NCBI GenBank assembly: GCA_023435985.1
Contig: JAEZKY010000055.1
Location: forward strand, 1 to 18,564
DNA from: Bacillota bacterium
GTDB taxonomy: Bacteria > Bacillota > Clostridia > Clostridiales > Clostridiaceae
Direction of reading: 5' to 3'
DNA length: 18,564 bases
The position numbers and the translations under genes were made by a program. Positions within the stretch are counted from its first letter, which is position 1; the number at the start of each line of letters is the position of its first letter. This document shows positions 7,082 to 15,192 of the stretch, piece by piece. The notes under the pieces are model-generated. The model had not been told where the DNA came from and searched no databases. It saw only the letters and a program-made list of their open reading frames with translations.

Positions 7082-8047
7082 ATGTTGTATCACATTTATG
7101 GAGGTGATACTATAAGAATTGGATTTATTGGGCCTGGGAAGGTAGGCGTAAATTTAGGACGTTACTTTACCCATAAGGGGATAGATTTAAGCGGTTTTTA
7201 TGGAAGGAATATAGAAAATACCATGAATGCAGCTAATGTTACTAAATCTAAATTTTATGAAAACATTCAAGAGATTATCAAGGAAAGCGATATATTATTT
7301 ATTACAACGCCTGATGACATCATTTCAATTATAGATAGTGAATTATCAAAATTTGATCTAAACAGCAAATCAATTTGCCACACAAGTGGATCACTTAAAT
7401 CAAATGTATTATGTAATGCCAAACATTCTGGTGCATTTATCTATTCTATACATCCAATATTTGCGTTTTCAAACAAGAATATGAATTTAAATGAACTTGA
7501 AAAGATTTATTTTTCTATTGAAGGTGATATTTTTGACGATTCAATGGTTTTGAAATTATTCGAAATTATAGGAAATAATTTTTTTGAGCGGGACGAAAAA
7601 ACTTCGTCTATTTATCATTTAGCTAACGTATTTATTTCTAATCTTACATTATCTTTATTAGAAATAGGAATTAGTTATTTTAAAATTCTCGGATTAAGTG
7701 AAGAAGAAGCTTTAAAAGCTGTAAAACCTCTTATAAATGGAAATATTGAGAACATTTTTTCAAGTGGATTTGTGAATTCTTTAACAGGTCCAGTTTTAAG
7801 AGGTGACATTAATACTATAGAAAAGCATATTTCGGTTATAAATGATGAGGATAAAGATATTTATAATTTATTATCTTTAAACTTATTAAAGCTTGTTGCA
7901 TTGAAAAATTCTGAAGGATTGAGGATTGAAGAAAAAGAACAGGAGAATGCGATAGCAATCACAAATAATGAAATTATACTCAAAAGTTTGTTAAAAAATT
8001 CAGAAAAACATTTAGAGATCTATAAAGTTTTAGGAGGAATAGAATAG
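7082..8047 (+). CDS. panG: Rossmann/DUF2520 oxidoreductase, probable ketopantoate reductase (PanG type)
   Basis: The N-terminus IRIGFIGPGKVGVNLGRYF is an NAD(P)-binding Rossmann loop. SDILFITTPDDII and SIHPIFAFS follow, then an alpha-helical C-terminal half, the architecture of the Rossmann-like/DUF2520 family (COG5495). Members sit beside panBCD in Firmicutes, and the related PanG proteins were reported to reduce ketopantoate to pantoate where PanE is absent. Being first gene of a panBCD operon, overlapping panB by one base (TAGTG), supports that job. The start is unusual: the ATG at 7082 has no properly spaced ribosome binding site, whereas GGAGGTGAT (7100-7108) lies ideally before ATA at 7112. 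That is precisely where family members begin (M-x-I-G-F-I-G). The protein is therefore 321 residues from 7082, or more likely 311 from 7112. Confidence 0.8.
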   Translation: MLYHIYGGDTIRIGFIGPGKVGVNLGRYFTHKGIDLSGFYGRNIENTMNAANVTKSKFYENIQEIIKESDILFITTPDDIISIIDSELSKFDLNSKSICHTSGSLKSNVLCNAKHSGAFIYSIHPIFAFSNKNMNLNELEKIYFSIEGDIFDDSMVLKLFEIIGNNFFERDEKTSSIYHLANVFISNLTLSLLEIGISYFKILGLSEEEALKAVKPLINGNIENIFSSGFVNSLTGPVLRGDINTIEKHISVINDEDKDIYNLLSLNLLKLVALKNSEGLRIEEKEQENAIAITNNEIILKSLLKNSEKHLEIYKVLGGIE

Positions 8048-8874
8048 TGAAAAATACAGTATCTACTTTTAAAAATGCTAAGACTCATGGGGAAAAAATA
8101 AGTATGCTTACAGCATATGATTATTCAATGGCTAAAATTATTGATGAAAGTAATGTTAATGGAATTTTAATTGGAGATTCTCTTGGTATGGTGATTAAAG
8201 GAGAAGAGGATACATTAGGAGTTACTATAGATGAAATTATTTATCATACAAAAGCAGTTAAAAAAGGAGCTAAGAATGCACTAATAGTAAGTGATATGCC
8301 ATTTTTATCTTATCATGTTTCAGTGGAACAAGCTGTTTTAAATGCAGGAAGATTAATTAAAGAAGGTGGCGCTAATGCAGTAAAGCTTGAAGGCGGAGCT
8401 AATGTTATAGAACAAATAAAAGCTATTGTGAATGCGCAAATTCCAGTAATGGGGCACCTAGGATTAACACCACAATCTATAAATGCTTTTGGCGGATTTA
8501 AAGTACAAGGTAAAGATGAGTCAGGAGCTAAAAAGCTTATTGAAGATGCAGTTCTCATAGAAAAGGCAGGTGCATTTTCTATAGTTCTTGAGGGGATACC
8601 TGAAAAGGTAGCAGAGCTTATTACAAAAGCAGTTTCAATACCAACAATAGGAATTGGTGCAGGTAAATACTGCGACGGACAAATTTTGGTGTACCAAGAC
8701 ATGCTTGGTATGTTTAATGATTTTGTACCGAAGTTTGTTAAACAATATGCAAACATTGGACAGAGCATGAGAGAAGCTATAGGTTCTTATGTAAAAGAAG
8801 TTCAAGACGGTACTTTCCCTGAAGAAAAACACACCTTTAAAATTGATGAAACCGAATTAAAGAAATTATATTAA
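8047..8874 (+). CDS. panB: 3-methyl-2-oxobutanoate hydroxymethyltransferase
   Basis: This is the first committed step of pantothenate synthesis: it transfers a hydroxymethyl group from 5,10-methylene-tetrahydrofolate to 2-oxoisovalerate, giving ketopantoate, in the cytoplasm. The 275 residues match the family length. Visible motifs are LTAYDYSMAKIIDES (21-35), IGDSLGMVIKGEEDTLGVT (42-60, D44 metal ligand), VSDMPF (81-86, D83 metal ligand), VKLEGG, PVMGHLGLTPQS, VLEGIPEKVA and IPTIGIGAG. The start is GTG at 8047, sharing a base with the upstream TAG, with GGAGG at 8033-8037. The next gene follows after 23 bases. Confidence 0.97.
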   Translation: MKNTVSTFKNAKTHGEKISMLTAYDYSMAKIIDESNVNGILIGDSLGMVIKGEEDTLGVTIDEIIYHTKAVKKGAKNALIVSDMPFLSYHVSVEQAVLNAGRLIKEGGANAVKLEGGANVIEQIKAIVNAQIPVMGHLGLTPQSINAFGGFKVQGKDESGAKKLIEDAVLIEKAGAFSIVLEGIPEKVAELITKAVSIPTIGIGAGKYCDGQILVYQDMLGMFNDFVPKFVKQYANIGQSMREAIGSYVKEVQDGTFPEEKHTFKIDETELKKLY

Positions 8875-8897
8875 TTTAATAAAAGGGAGTAGAAGCG

Positions 8898-9740
8898 ATG
8901 TTAGTTAAAGAGATACGTGAACTTAGAAGTTTAATCAAAGCATGGAAAAGAGAAGGACTTTCAATTGGATATGTTCCAACAATGGGGGCTTTACATGAAG
9001 GTCATGAGAGCTTGATTAAAAGAGCAGTAGAAGAAAATGATAAAGTTGTTGTAAGTGTTTTTGTTAATCCAACACAATTTGGACCAAATGAAGATTATGA
9101 TAGTTATCCTAGAGATATAAACAGGGATATGGAAATCTGTATAAATGCAGGTGCAGCTATAGTTTTCAATCCTGAGCCAAGTGAAATGTATTATGATAAT
9201 AAATCAACTAGTGTTAATGTTTCAAATCTTACAAGTGTTCTATGTGGAGCTAAAAGACCAGGACATTTTGATGGAGTCTGCTTAGTTGTTTCTAAATTTT
9301 TTAACATAGTTACTCCTGATAAAGCTTACTTTGGAGAAAAGGACGCTCAGCAGGTAGCTGTAATAAAAAGAATGGTTAGAGATTTAAATATAGATGTAGA
9401 AATCGTAGCGTGTCCAATAATTCGTGAAGAAGATGGACTAGCTAAAAGTTCTAGAAACACTTATTTATCAGATGAGGAAAGAAAAGCTGCTTTAGTGTTA
9501 AGCAGAAGCTTAAGGCTAGCTAAAGAAGCATTAAATCATGGCGAAAGAAATGCTAATGCTATTAAAGAAATTATCAGAGAAGAAATTAATAAAGAATCAC
9601 TAGCAAAAATTGATTATGTTGAAATAGTGGACAGTGAATCATTAGAAAATGTTCAAAAAATAGAAAAAAGCATTTTGATTCCAATTGCTGTTTATATAGG
9701 TAAAACAAGATTAATAGATAATTTTACATTTAAACTATAA
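8898..9740 (+). CDS. panC: Pantothenate synthetase (pantoate--beta-alanine ligase)
   Basis: Condenses pantoate with beta-alanine, using ATP through a pantoyl-adenylate. At 280 residues it has normal family length. It belongs to the cytidylyltransferase-like HIGH fold: YVPTMGALHEGHESLI at 25-40 carries the HIGH-equivalent, followed by VSVFVNPTQFGPNEDYDSYPRD, FGEKDAQQVAVIKRMVRDL and EEDGLAKSSRNTYLS, whose KSSRN is the KMSKS equivalent. AAAGGGAG precedes the ATG. It lies 23 bases after panB and 25 bases before panD, so all are in one transcript. Confidence 0.97.
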   Translation: MLVKEIRELRSLIKAWKREGLSIGYVPTMGALHEGHESLIKRAVEENDKVVVSVFVNPTQFGPNEDYDSYPRDINRDMEICINAGAAIVFNPEPSEMYYDNKSTSVNVSNLTSVLCGAKRPGHFDGVCLVVSKFFNIVTPDKAYFGEKDAQQVAVIKRMVRDLNIDVEIVACPIIREEDGLAKSSRNTYLSDEERKAALVLSRSLRLAKEALNHGERNANAIKEIIREEINKESLAKIDYVEIVDSESLENVQKIEKSILIPIAVYIGKTRLIDNFTFKL

Positions 9741-9765
9741 TAAGAATCTTAGGAGGAACTTTTTG

Positions 9766-10140
9766 ATGATACTTACAATGTTAAAAGGGAAAATACACAG
9801 AGCTACGGTAACTCAAGCTGAGTTAAATTATATGGGAAGCATAACTATAGATAAAACACTTATGGAGGCTTCAAATATAATTGAAAATGAGAAAGTTCAG
9901 ATAGTTGATATAAACAATGGAGAAAGATTTGAAACATATGTAATCCCAGGGAAGAGAGATTCAGGTGTTATTTGCCTAAATGGGGCAGCAGCAAGATTAG
10001 TACAAACTGGTGATAAAGTCATAATTATTGCTTATGCTCAGATGAATGAAGAGGAAGCAAAAAAATTTAAGCCAGCTGTTGTATTTATGAATGATGATAA
10101 TACAATAAAGGAAATTACTAATTACGAATCTAATGAATAA
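9766..10140 (+). CDS. panD: Aspartate 1-decarboxylase proenzyme (pyruvoyl type)
   Basis: Makes beta-alanine from aspartate for the PanC reaction. 124 residues from the ATG at 9766, 9 bases after AGGAGG. A TTG at 9763 is in frame but unnecessary. With this start the self-processing site Gly24-Ser25 (LNYMGSITID) falls at the family numbering; Ser25 becomes the pyruvoyl group and the chain splits into beta and alpha subunits. Other conserved elements are LKGKIHRATVTQAELNY at 6-22, LNGAAARLVQTGDKVIIIAYA, and the Arg/Lys/Tyr residues around the active site. It is the last gene of the operon and is followed by a strong terminator. Confidence 0.97.
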   Translation: MILTMLKGKIHRATVTQAELNYMGSITIDKTLMEASNIIENEKVQIVDINNGERFETYVIPGKRDSGVICLNGAAARLVQTGDKVIIIAYAQMNEEEAKKFKPAVVFMNDDNTIKEITNYESNE

Positions 10141-10150
10141 AATTTGATTT

Positions 10151-10204
10151 AAATTAAACAAGCATAAGCAGTTTATAATACTTTTGCTTATGCTTGTTTA
10201 ATTT
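10151..10204 (+). terminator. Terminator of the pantothenate operon (works both ways)
   Basis: A perfect 20-base-pair inverted repeat: 10151-10170 with 10185-10204, loop 10171-10184. The distal arm contains TTTAATTT, and the element is symmetric with A-rich and T-rich ends. It lies between the convergent panD and HAD phosphatase genes, so it can serve both. Confidence 0.85.
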
Positions 10205-10246
10205 GAATTTTTAAAACCTAACAAGCTGTTCGCATATGTATGTTTA

Positions 10247-11041
10247 TTATATGATATTGTAATGTTTTAGCGCATTAGCTATTCCATCTTTTTCTATATC
10301 TGATGTTACAAATGATACTAGATCAAAAAGAAGAGGATTACTATTTCCCATTGCAATACTGTTTTTTGCATATTTAAGCATAGATAAATCATTTGTGCTA
10401 TCACCGATGGCATAAGTGTTTTGATGAGGAATATCTAGGTGATCCATTAAATACTTAATTCCTGATGCCTTTGAATATTCTAAAGGAACTAATTCATAAA
10501 AATCTTTACCACGATGTATAAACTCGAAAGTCTTTTCATAACATTTTTTGAATTCAGCAAAATTACTATTAGAATTTGTCCAAATAACAATTTTATCAAA
10601 GTTAATATTTATATCATCAAAAGTTTGGTATTTATAGAAACCTACATTTATATGACGATTTTTAATTCTTAAGACTTCTGAAGAATTTATATTAATATCA
10701 TTATCATAATAAACTCCATGTTTTCCTTCGAGAATGGCATCAATTTTACATTCTCTTAATTTGTTAACAATTTTCTTTGAAAGTTTTGTTCCAAGGCTTT
10801 TGTGAAATAACTCTTGTCCTTTAAATTCTATGTAAGTTCCGCAGCCGCATACATAACCATCAAAATTCAATTCTTTAATACAATCATCAATTTCTAAAAT
10901 TGGTCTTCCAGTATTTATAAAAGCAAAGTGTCCATTTTCTTGAGCATTTTTTATTGCTATTTTTGCGCTTTCTGGTAATGCATAAGTTTTCTCATTAATT
11001 AGTGTTCCATCAATATCAAAAAATATCATTTTAGGCTTCAT
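10247..11041 (-). CDS. Cof-type HAD-superfamily (IIB) phosphatase
   Basis: A 264-residue cytoplasmic sugar-phosphate/nucleotide phosphatase of the Cof family. HAD motif I FFDIDGTL is at 7-14 (nucleophile D9, acid/base D11). Motif II is FINTGRP, motif III lysine is in the segment SKASGIKYLMDHL, and motif IV is IGDSTNDLSML. The type IIB cap occupies about 85-185. Substrate cannot be predicted within this promiscuous family. The start is supported by AGGAAGGAAAA upstream. It stands alone, convergent to the pan operon and divergent from the ATPase-LexA fusion. Confidence 0.92.
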   Translation of the reverse strand: MKPKMIFFDIDGTLINEKTYALPESAKIAIKNAQENGHFAFINTGRPILEIDDCIKELNFDGYVCGCGTYIEFKGQELFHKSLGTKLSKKIVNKLRECKIDAILEGKHGVYYDNDININSSEVLRIKNRHINVGFYKYQTFDDININFDKIVIWTNSNSNFAEFKKCYEKTFEFIHRGKDFYELVPLEYSKASGIKYLMDHLDIPHQNTYAIGDSTNDLSMLKYAKNSIAMGNSNPLLFDLVSFVTSDIEKDGIANALKHYNII

Positions 11042-11201
11042 TTTATTTTCCTTCCTAGTATGTTAATTATTTATTTATTCATTAGTCTTGTAACATTATA
11101 TTACTGTGTTAATTATACTATTGTTAAAAAATCAAAACAACGTTTGCGTTTTCATCTAAGAAATATACAAATAGTTCCTAAGAAGAATACTTTACTATGG
11201 C

Positions 11202-11231
11202 TTTACAGCAGCTAAAACTATATAGTATAAT
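11202..11231 (+). promoter_or_regulatory. Predicted promoter of the ATPase-S24 fusion gene
   Basis: TTTACA (11202-11207) and TATAAT (11226-11231) are separated by 18 bases; a second TATAAT is at 11238-11243. No Bacillus-type SOS box (CGAAC-N4-GTTCG) was found by eye nearby. An imperfect AACG-TTTG-CGTT repeat lies at 11139-11150. Confidence 0.5.
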
Positions 11232-11295
11232 TACAGGTATAATTTAAAGGATACATGAAATAACTGTATATTTATAATACTAAGGATGGGGTGGG

Positions 11296-12822
11296 ATGAA
11301 AATGGAGTTTAATAAAGAACAAAAAAAAATAATTAAGTATAAACCTCACTGTCATCTATTGATAAAAGGTGAAAAAAACACAGGTAAGACTACAGCAATT
11401 ATAAATAAGCTTCCAACACTTCTTAATCATTATTGCATAGATAAAGAAGATAAAGTGCTTATATCAGCTTATAATGAAAAACAGTTGAAACATATTTCCT
11501 ATATTTACGATAATATTGAAAGTGAAAAATATCATCAAAATAGTTTTTTTGATGAAGATAATAGTGATAAATTAGAGCTAAAAACTATAGAAGAATTGAT
11601 ATTATATTATTTTAATCAGTATAAAAAAGATTATAAAATGAAAATTATTCTGGCAACTGATGATGAATGTAATAAACAATTAAAAAATGCTATGGAATCT
11701 ATTCAAAAGAAATATGAAAAGAAAAAAATTAGTTTATTACATTATAAAAATATTCAATTTATTAAAGAAGAGATCATATGGATTAAATCATGCGGTTATC
11801 AAAATCTTAATGATTATCAAGATGCAAATAGAATTGGACGAGTTAATAAATTAAGTAGTGACAATAGAATTCTAAGAAAGAATTCAAAACAAAGACAAGC
11901 TATATATGAAATTCTAACAGAGTATAACAAAAACCTAAATAAGATAAATAAAATAGATTTTCAAGATATGGCTCTTTTGGCTTTAAAAACCGCACAAGAA
12001 ATAAAAACTAAAAAGTATACTCATATAATTGTTGATGATTGTGAAAAATTAACTAAGGTACAATTAGAATTTTTAAAAGCACTTTATAATGATAAAGCAT
12101 ATTCAAGCTTAACATTTACATATAATACTGATGTAAATATAACATCAAATACATGGATTACAAAGGGCAGATCGTTTGCAAGTTTAGGATATGATATGAA
12201 AGGCAAATGTATTTCGTTAAAGCAATTTTTTGGAGAAAAAGTAAATGAAACTAAAGTCGTTATAGAAGAAAAACAATATGATAGTGTTGAAAAAAATGAT
12301 CCTAATAACAAAGCTTTTATGTTAGATACTATAGAATATGTAGATTTAAAACACAATGTATCTCATAGATTTATAAAAGATTCTGGAAATATAGATGAAA
12401 TTTATATAGAAGATAATGGACTAGAGGAAAAGATTGACAATGTAATAAGCATCCCTTTATTTAATGAAATTGCAGCAGGTAGTCCAATACTTATAAATGA
12501 TGAAATTGAAGACAATTATTATTTGCCAAAGGAATGGATAAGAAACTCTAAAAATGCATTTATGCTTAAGGTAAAAGGTGATTCTATGATAAATAGGAAC
12601 ATAAATGATGGTGATTATGTTGTAATAAGCAACCAAGATTATCCAAACGTAAAAGATATAGTTGCAGTCGACATTGAAGGAGAGGCTACATTAAAAACAT
12701 ATAAGATAATTGATGGGAAAATTACTCTTATGCCTGAAAATGAAAAGTATGATCCAATAATTATTGAAGATCAACAATTTAGTTTTCTTGGTGTAGCTAT
12801 AGGCCTTGTTAAAAATTCCTAG
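11296..12822 (+). CDS. UvrD/Rep-like ATPase half fused to a LexA-type S24 self-cleaving domain
   Basis: The 508 residues have two parts. Residues 3-295 look like the first motor domain of UvrD/Rep helicases: Q-motif-like EFNKEQKKIIKY, Walker A GEKNTGKT at 25-32, motif Ia-like VLISAYNEKQLK, a motif II-like IIVDDCEKLTKVQLEFLKAL at 244-263 (DDCE rather than DEAQ/DEFQ), and a motif III-like SLTFTYNTDVNI. The second motor domain is absent. After a linker, residues 383-508 form a complete LexA/UmuD-like S24 domain: cleavage site EIAAGSP (A394-G395), KVKGDSM (S430) and EATLKTYK (K467). The Ser-Lys spacing of 37 is that of E. coli LexA S119/K156. No helix-turn-helix is visible. An ATP-dependent switch whose release or decay is triggered by RecA-stimulated autocleavage during DNA damage is plausible, but this is inference. 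Start: ATG 11296 after a GGATGGGGTGGG stretch; ATG 11302 is an alternative. Confidence 0.85.
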   Translation: MKMEFNKEQKKIIKYKPHCHLLIKGEKNTGKTTAIINKLPTLLNHYCIDKEDKVLISAYNEKQLKHISYIYDNIESEKYHQNSFFDEDNSDKLELKTIEELILYYFNQYKKDYKMKIILATDDECNKQLKNAMESIQKKYEKKKISLLHYKNIQFIKEEIIWIKSCGYQNLNDYQDANRIGRVNKLSSDNRILRKNSKQRQAIYEILTEYNKNLNKINKIDFQDMALLALKTAQEIKTKKYTHIIVDDCEKLTKVQLEFLKALYNDKAYSSLTFTYNTDVNITSNTWITKGRSFASLGYDMKGKCISLKQFFGEKVNETKVVIEEKQYDSVEKNDPNNKAFMLDTIEYVDLKHNVSHRFIKDSGNIDEIYIEDNGLEEKIDNVISIPLFNEIAAGSPILINDEIEDNYYLPKEWIRNSKNAFMLKVKGDSMINRNINDGDYVVISNQDYPNVKDIVAVDIEGEATLKTYKIIDGKITLMPENEKYDPIIIEDQQFSFLGVAIGLVKNS

Positions 12823-12893
12823 AGTTTATGATGTGTATAGAAGAAATTAAGAATTAGGATTTGTTCTTTTCTTTACATGGTCTTAATGAAAAG

Positions 12894-12928
12894 CCCTGTA
12901 ATAATTGCCATAATTATTACAGGGTTTT
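12894..12928 (+). terminator. Rho-independent terminator after the S24 fusion gene
   Basis: A perfect 13-base-pair stem, CCCTGTAATAATT (12894-12906) with AATTATTACAGGG (12912-12924), with a 5-base loop followed by TTTT. It is preceded by AAAAG, so it may function in both directions. It lies about 70 bases after the stop codon. Confidence 0.85.
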
Positions 12929-13003
12929 ATAATATTTATTATATAAATATATTTATAGCTAGAGCTAAATTAAAAGAAAATTTTTAGAAAGTGAGAATAT
13001 GCT

Positions 13004-13639
13004 ATGTTTGAAATAAGAAATATAAAGTTTAAAGATATTTTAGGTATTTCATTCTTAAAGATTAATAAGCCTATCACTTGCATAGTTGGTTCATCTGGCA
13101 GTGGGAAGACAACTTTACTTAAAATGTTAAACTGTTTAAACGTTCCGGAAGAAGGCGTAATTCAGTATAATGATAAGGATATTTCTAAAATTGACACTGT
13201 AAAATTGCGACGTAATGTGGTAATGCTTGGACAGACACCTGTTATTTATAGCGGTTCAATTGAAAATAATCTTCAAATTGGATTAGAATTTTCTCAAAAG
13301 CTTCCTGCATCAAAAATAAAAATGGAAGAAGCATTAAAAAGAGTTGAACTTAATAAAAAATTATCTGATGGATGTGGAAATCTTTCAGGAGGAGAAAAGC
13401 AGAGATTATGTCTTGCAAGGGTAATGCTTATGGATGCTGATACATATTTATTAGATGAACCTTCTGCAGCACTTGATAAAGAAACTGAGGAGTTTATAAT
13501 AGAAAACTTTTCGAAATTTGTTTTAGAAAATAACAAGGAACTAATTATGGTTACACATTCTGAGCAGATTGCAGAAAAGTTTCCAGATTCAATAATAAGA
13601 ATTGAAAATGGAAAAGTTGCGGAGGCATATAATGAATAA
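13004..13639 (+). CDS. fetA: ABC transporter ATP-binding protein, FetA/YbbL type
   Basis: A 211-residue single nucleotide-binding domain. Walker A GSSGSGKTT is at 29-37, the Q-loop at Q77 (VMLGQTP), signature LSGGEKQRLCLARV at 127-140, Walker B TYLLDEP at 147-153, D-loop SAALD, and the switch His at H185 (MVTHSE). It powers the membrane subunit encoded immediately downstream; the two genes overlap by 8 bases. In E. coli the FetAB (YbbL/YbbM) pair is reported to export iron and protect against oxidative stress, so metal efflux is the best guess here. A weak ribosome binding site (AAGTGAG) precedes the ATG. The ABC assignment is certain; the substrate is inferred from the permease family. Confidence 0.88.
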   Translation: MFEIRNIKFKDILGISFLKINKPITCIVGSSGSGKTTLLKMLNCLNVPEEGVIQYNDKDISKIDTVKLRRNVVMLGQTPVIYSGSIENNLQIGLEFSQKLPASKIKMEEALKRVELNKKLSDGCGNLSGGEKQRLCLARVMLMDADTYLLDEPSAALDKETEEFIIENFSKFVLENNKELIMVTHSEQIAEKFPDSIIRIENGKVAEAYNE

Positions 13640-14411
13640 TAGTGTAATGAACCTTTCAGTTTTGCAGCTTTCTATAGCTTATGTATTTGTACTTATAATG
13701 CTTATCATATTTAAATCTAGAGGAATTAAACGGGAAAGACAAATATTAATTGCTTCTACAAGAATGACAATGCAGCTTACAATAATGGGCTATATCTTAA
13801 TGTTTGTATTTAAAAATCCAAGCTGGTGGCTGACTTCCATAATGATAGCAATAATGATTTCCTTTGCAATTTATAATTCAATAAATAGAGTAAAATATCA
13901 AATGTCAAAAGAATTAAAAAGGATAATTTCTTTTTCAATGACCTTTGGAGCACTTTTAACTGCAGTTTTTTTTATTGTAATTGTACTAAATGTTAGACCA
14001 TGGTTTAATCCACAATATTTTATACCTATTTCAGGAATGATAATTGGAAATAGTATGACAGGAATTGCTTTAGGATCAAATAAACTTTGTAGTTCATTTG
14101 AAGATAAAAGAATTGAAATAGAAAATTCCTTAATGCTCGGAGCTAGTCCAAGAGCTGCAACAAAAGAAATAGTTAACAGCGCTTTTGATACAGCAATTCT
14201 GCCAACTATGAATAACATGCTTACTATGGGAATTGTGTCACTTCCAGGAATGATGACAGGTCAAATACTTTCTGGAACTTTTCCAATAACAGCAATTAAA
14301 TATCAAATAGGTATTATGCTTGCTATTTTGGGGAGTACAGCAGTATCTACCGTCATATTTGTAACACTTGGATATAGAACTTTTTTTACTAAGGATAGCA
14401 GGCTAAGATAA
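13632..14411 (+). CDS. fetB: ABC transporter permease, FetB/YbbM (UPF0014) family
   Basis: 259 residues from the ATG at 13632, preceded by GGAGG at 13621-13625 with 6-base spacing and overlapping the end of the ATPase gene. The longer reading from 13602 is unlikely. The protein is very hydrophobic, with about seven membrane segments (for example 8-28, 40-60, 64-84, 98-120, 128-150, and two in the last 70 residues). The family-typical central block is ISGMIIGNSMTGIALG, then RIEIENSLMLGASPRAATKE, the cytoplasmic coupling region, and NNMLTMGIVSLPGMMTGQILSG. It forms the membrane channel of the putative iron/metal exporter with the preceding ATPase. No extracellular binding protein is encoded nearby, consistent with export. 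Confidence 0.9.
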   Translation: MNNSVMNLSVLQLSIAYVFVLIMLIIFKSRGIKRERQILIASTRMTMQLTIMGYILMFVFKNPSWWLTSIMIAIMISFAIYNSINRVKYQMSKELKRIISFSMTFGALLTAVFFIVIVLNVRPWFNPQYFIPISGMIIGNSMTGIALGSNKLCSSFEDKRIEIENSLMLGASPRAATKEIVNSAFDTAILPTMNNMLTMGIVSLPGMMTGQILSGTFPITAIKYQIGIMLAILGSTAVSTVIFVTLGYRTFFTKDSRLR

Positions 14412-14447
14412 GAAACTTACAAAATTATAATTTCATATAATGAGGAG

Positions 14448-14490
14448 AAGAAGTTTTTGATTATAGAATTAAATAACTTCTTTTTCTTTT
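14448..14490 (+). terminator. Probable terminator of the fetAB operon
   Basis: AAGAAGTT (14448-14455) pairs with AACTTCTT (14475-14482), followed by TTTTTCTTTT-like sequence to 14490. The loop is long (19 bases). The downstream arm lies inside the end of the convergent nucleotidase gene. Confidence 0.5.
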
Positions 14491-15047
14491 GATATTTTGT
14501 TTATTATTTCTAATATATCATTCCAGTCATAAACTCTTGTGATATTATCATTTAATGGTAATCTATTGTAATTAGTATCTATTAGCAAAACTTTAAAACC
14601 ATCGTTTGATAATTGAATAGCATTATCATAACTATCTTCTATAAAGATATCGCAATCTAAAAATATTGCTGTTGGAGTTTTATTTGTATCACCTAAAACA
14701 AATACATCATCAAGTGGAATATTATGCTGCTTTAAATAACGATTAGTTAATAATTCTAATGATTTTTCCCTAGCAGTTACAAAATAAATATAATTTTGCT
14801 CATAAAGAATATCTAGTATATCTTTAACTTCTTCTCTCAGTTCCTCTTTACTGTGCATTTCAAATTTAAGCTCATCATAAAATTTTAGATAATCAGAGAT
14901 TTCAACATTTAGAACCTTTGCAATTTCATAGCTCGTAACTTCTTCTTCTGAAATATTTAAATTAAAATATTTATTTGCATAGCTAAGCCAGTAATAGGGA
15001 TTTGTTATAGTTCCATCAATATCAATACAAATATTTAATTTTTTCAT
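14469..15047 (-). CDS. HAD-family 5'(3')-deoxyribonucleotidase-like protein (NT5C type)
   Basis: 192 residues from the ATG at 15047. The GTG at 15059 abuts the AAGGAG ribosome binding site and is too close to it. Motif I is CIDIDGTITNP near the N-terminus (nucleophile Asp and second Asp). A small helical cap follows, then motif II VTARE, a lysine in the segment GDTNKTPTAIF, and the acidic motif DIFIEDSYDNAIQLS. This combination of DIDGT, TARE and IEDSYDNA is that of the NT5C/YqfW-type nucleotidases, which remove phosphate from nucleotides or related small phosphates. It is convergent with fetB and probably monocistronic. Family level is good; the substrate is not predictable. Confidence 0.85.
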   Translation of the reverse strand: MKKLNICIDIDGTITNPYYWLSYANKYFNLNISEEEVTSYEIAKVLNVEISDYLKFYDELKFEMHSKEELREEVKDILDILYEQNYIYFVTAREKSLELLTNRYLKQHNIPLDDVFVLGDTNKTPTAIFLDCDIFIEDSYDNAIQLSNDGFKVLLIDTNYNRLPLNDNITRVYDWNDILEIINKISKEKEVI

Positions 15048-15094
15048 TTTAACTATCACTCCTTTTAATATTAATTATATCTAATAAATATTAA

Positions 15095-15155
15095 AAACTA
15101 ATTAAGCTTGAGTTAGATTTTAAAGAATAAAATCTAACTCAAGCTTAATTAGTTT
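15095..15155. terminator. Long perfect hairpin (28-bp stem), orphan terminator or small-RNA end
   Basis: Arms 15095-15122 and 15128-15155 are perfectly complementary around the 5-base loop AAGAA. On the minus strand the stem is followed by a T5 tract, so it could end leftward transcription. On the plus strand the tail is weaker (AATTT). It sits between two divergent genes, where no terminator is needed for either. Confidence 0.55.
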
Positions 15156-15178
15156 AATTTAGGATTTAAAATACTTGG

Positions 15179-15192
15179 TCACGATATAGTGA
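15179..15192. promoter_or_regulatory. TCAC-N6-GTGA palindrome, copy 1
   Basis: TCAC-GATATA-GTGA. It has the same half sites and spacing as the copies at 15321-15334 and 17807-17820. Confidence 0.35.

Noticed and set aside
8313..8832. Reverse-strand open frames within panB
   Set aside because: Shadows of a highly conserved gene, without ribosome binding sites or family features.
11100..11295. SOS box upstream of the S24 fusion
   Set aside because: No CGAAC-N4-GTTCG or close variant was found; AACG-TTTG-CGTT at 11139-11150 differs in half site and lies well upstream of the -35.
12084..12356. Reverse-strand open frame within the ATPase-S24 fusion gene
   Set aside because: Shadow of the plus-strand frame, with no ribosome binding site and no recognisable motif.
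13602..13631. Longer start for the FetB-type permease
   Set aside because: It lies within the ATPase gene without a ribosome binding site; the ATG at 13632 has GGAGG and gives the usual 259-residue length.
15048..15059. GTG start for the nucleotidase-like gene
   Set aside because: It abuts the AAGGAG ribosome binding site, leaving no spacer; the ATG at 15047 fits better, though its 11-base spacing is slightly long.
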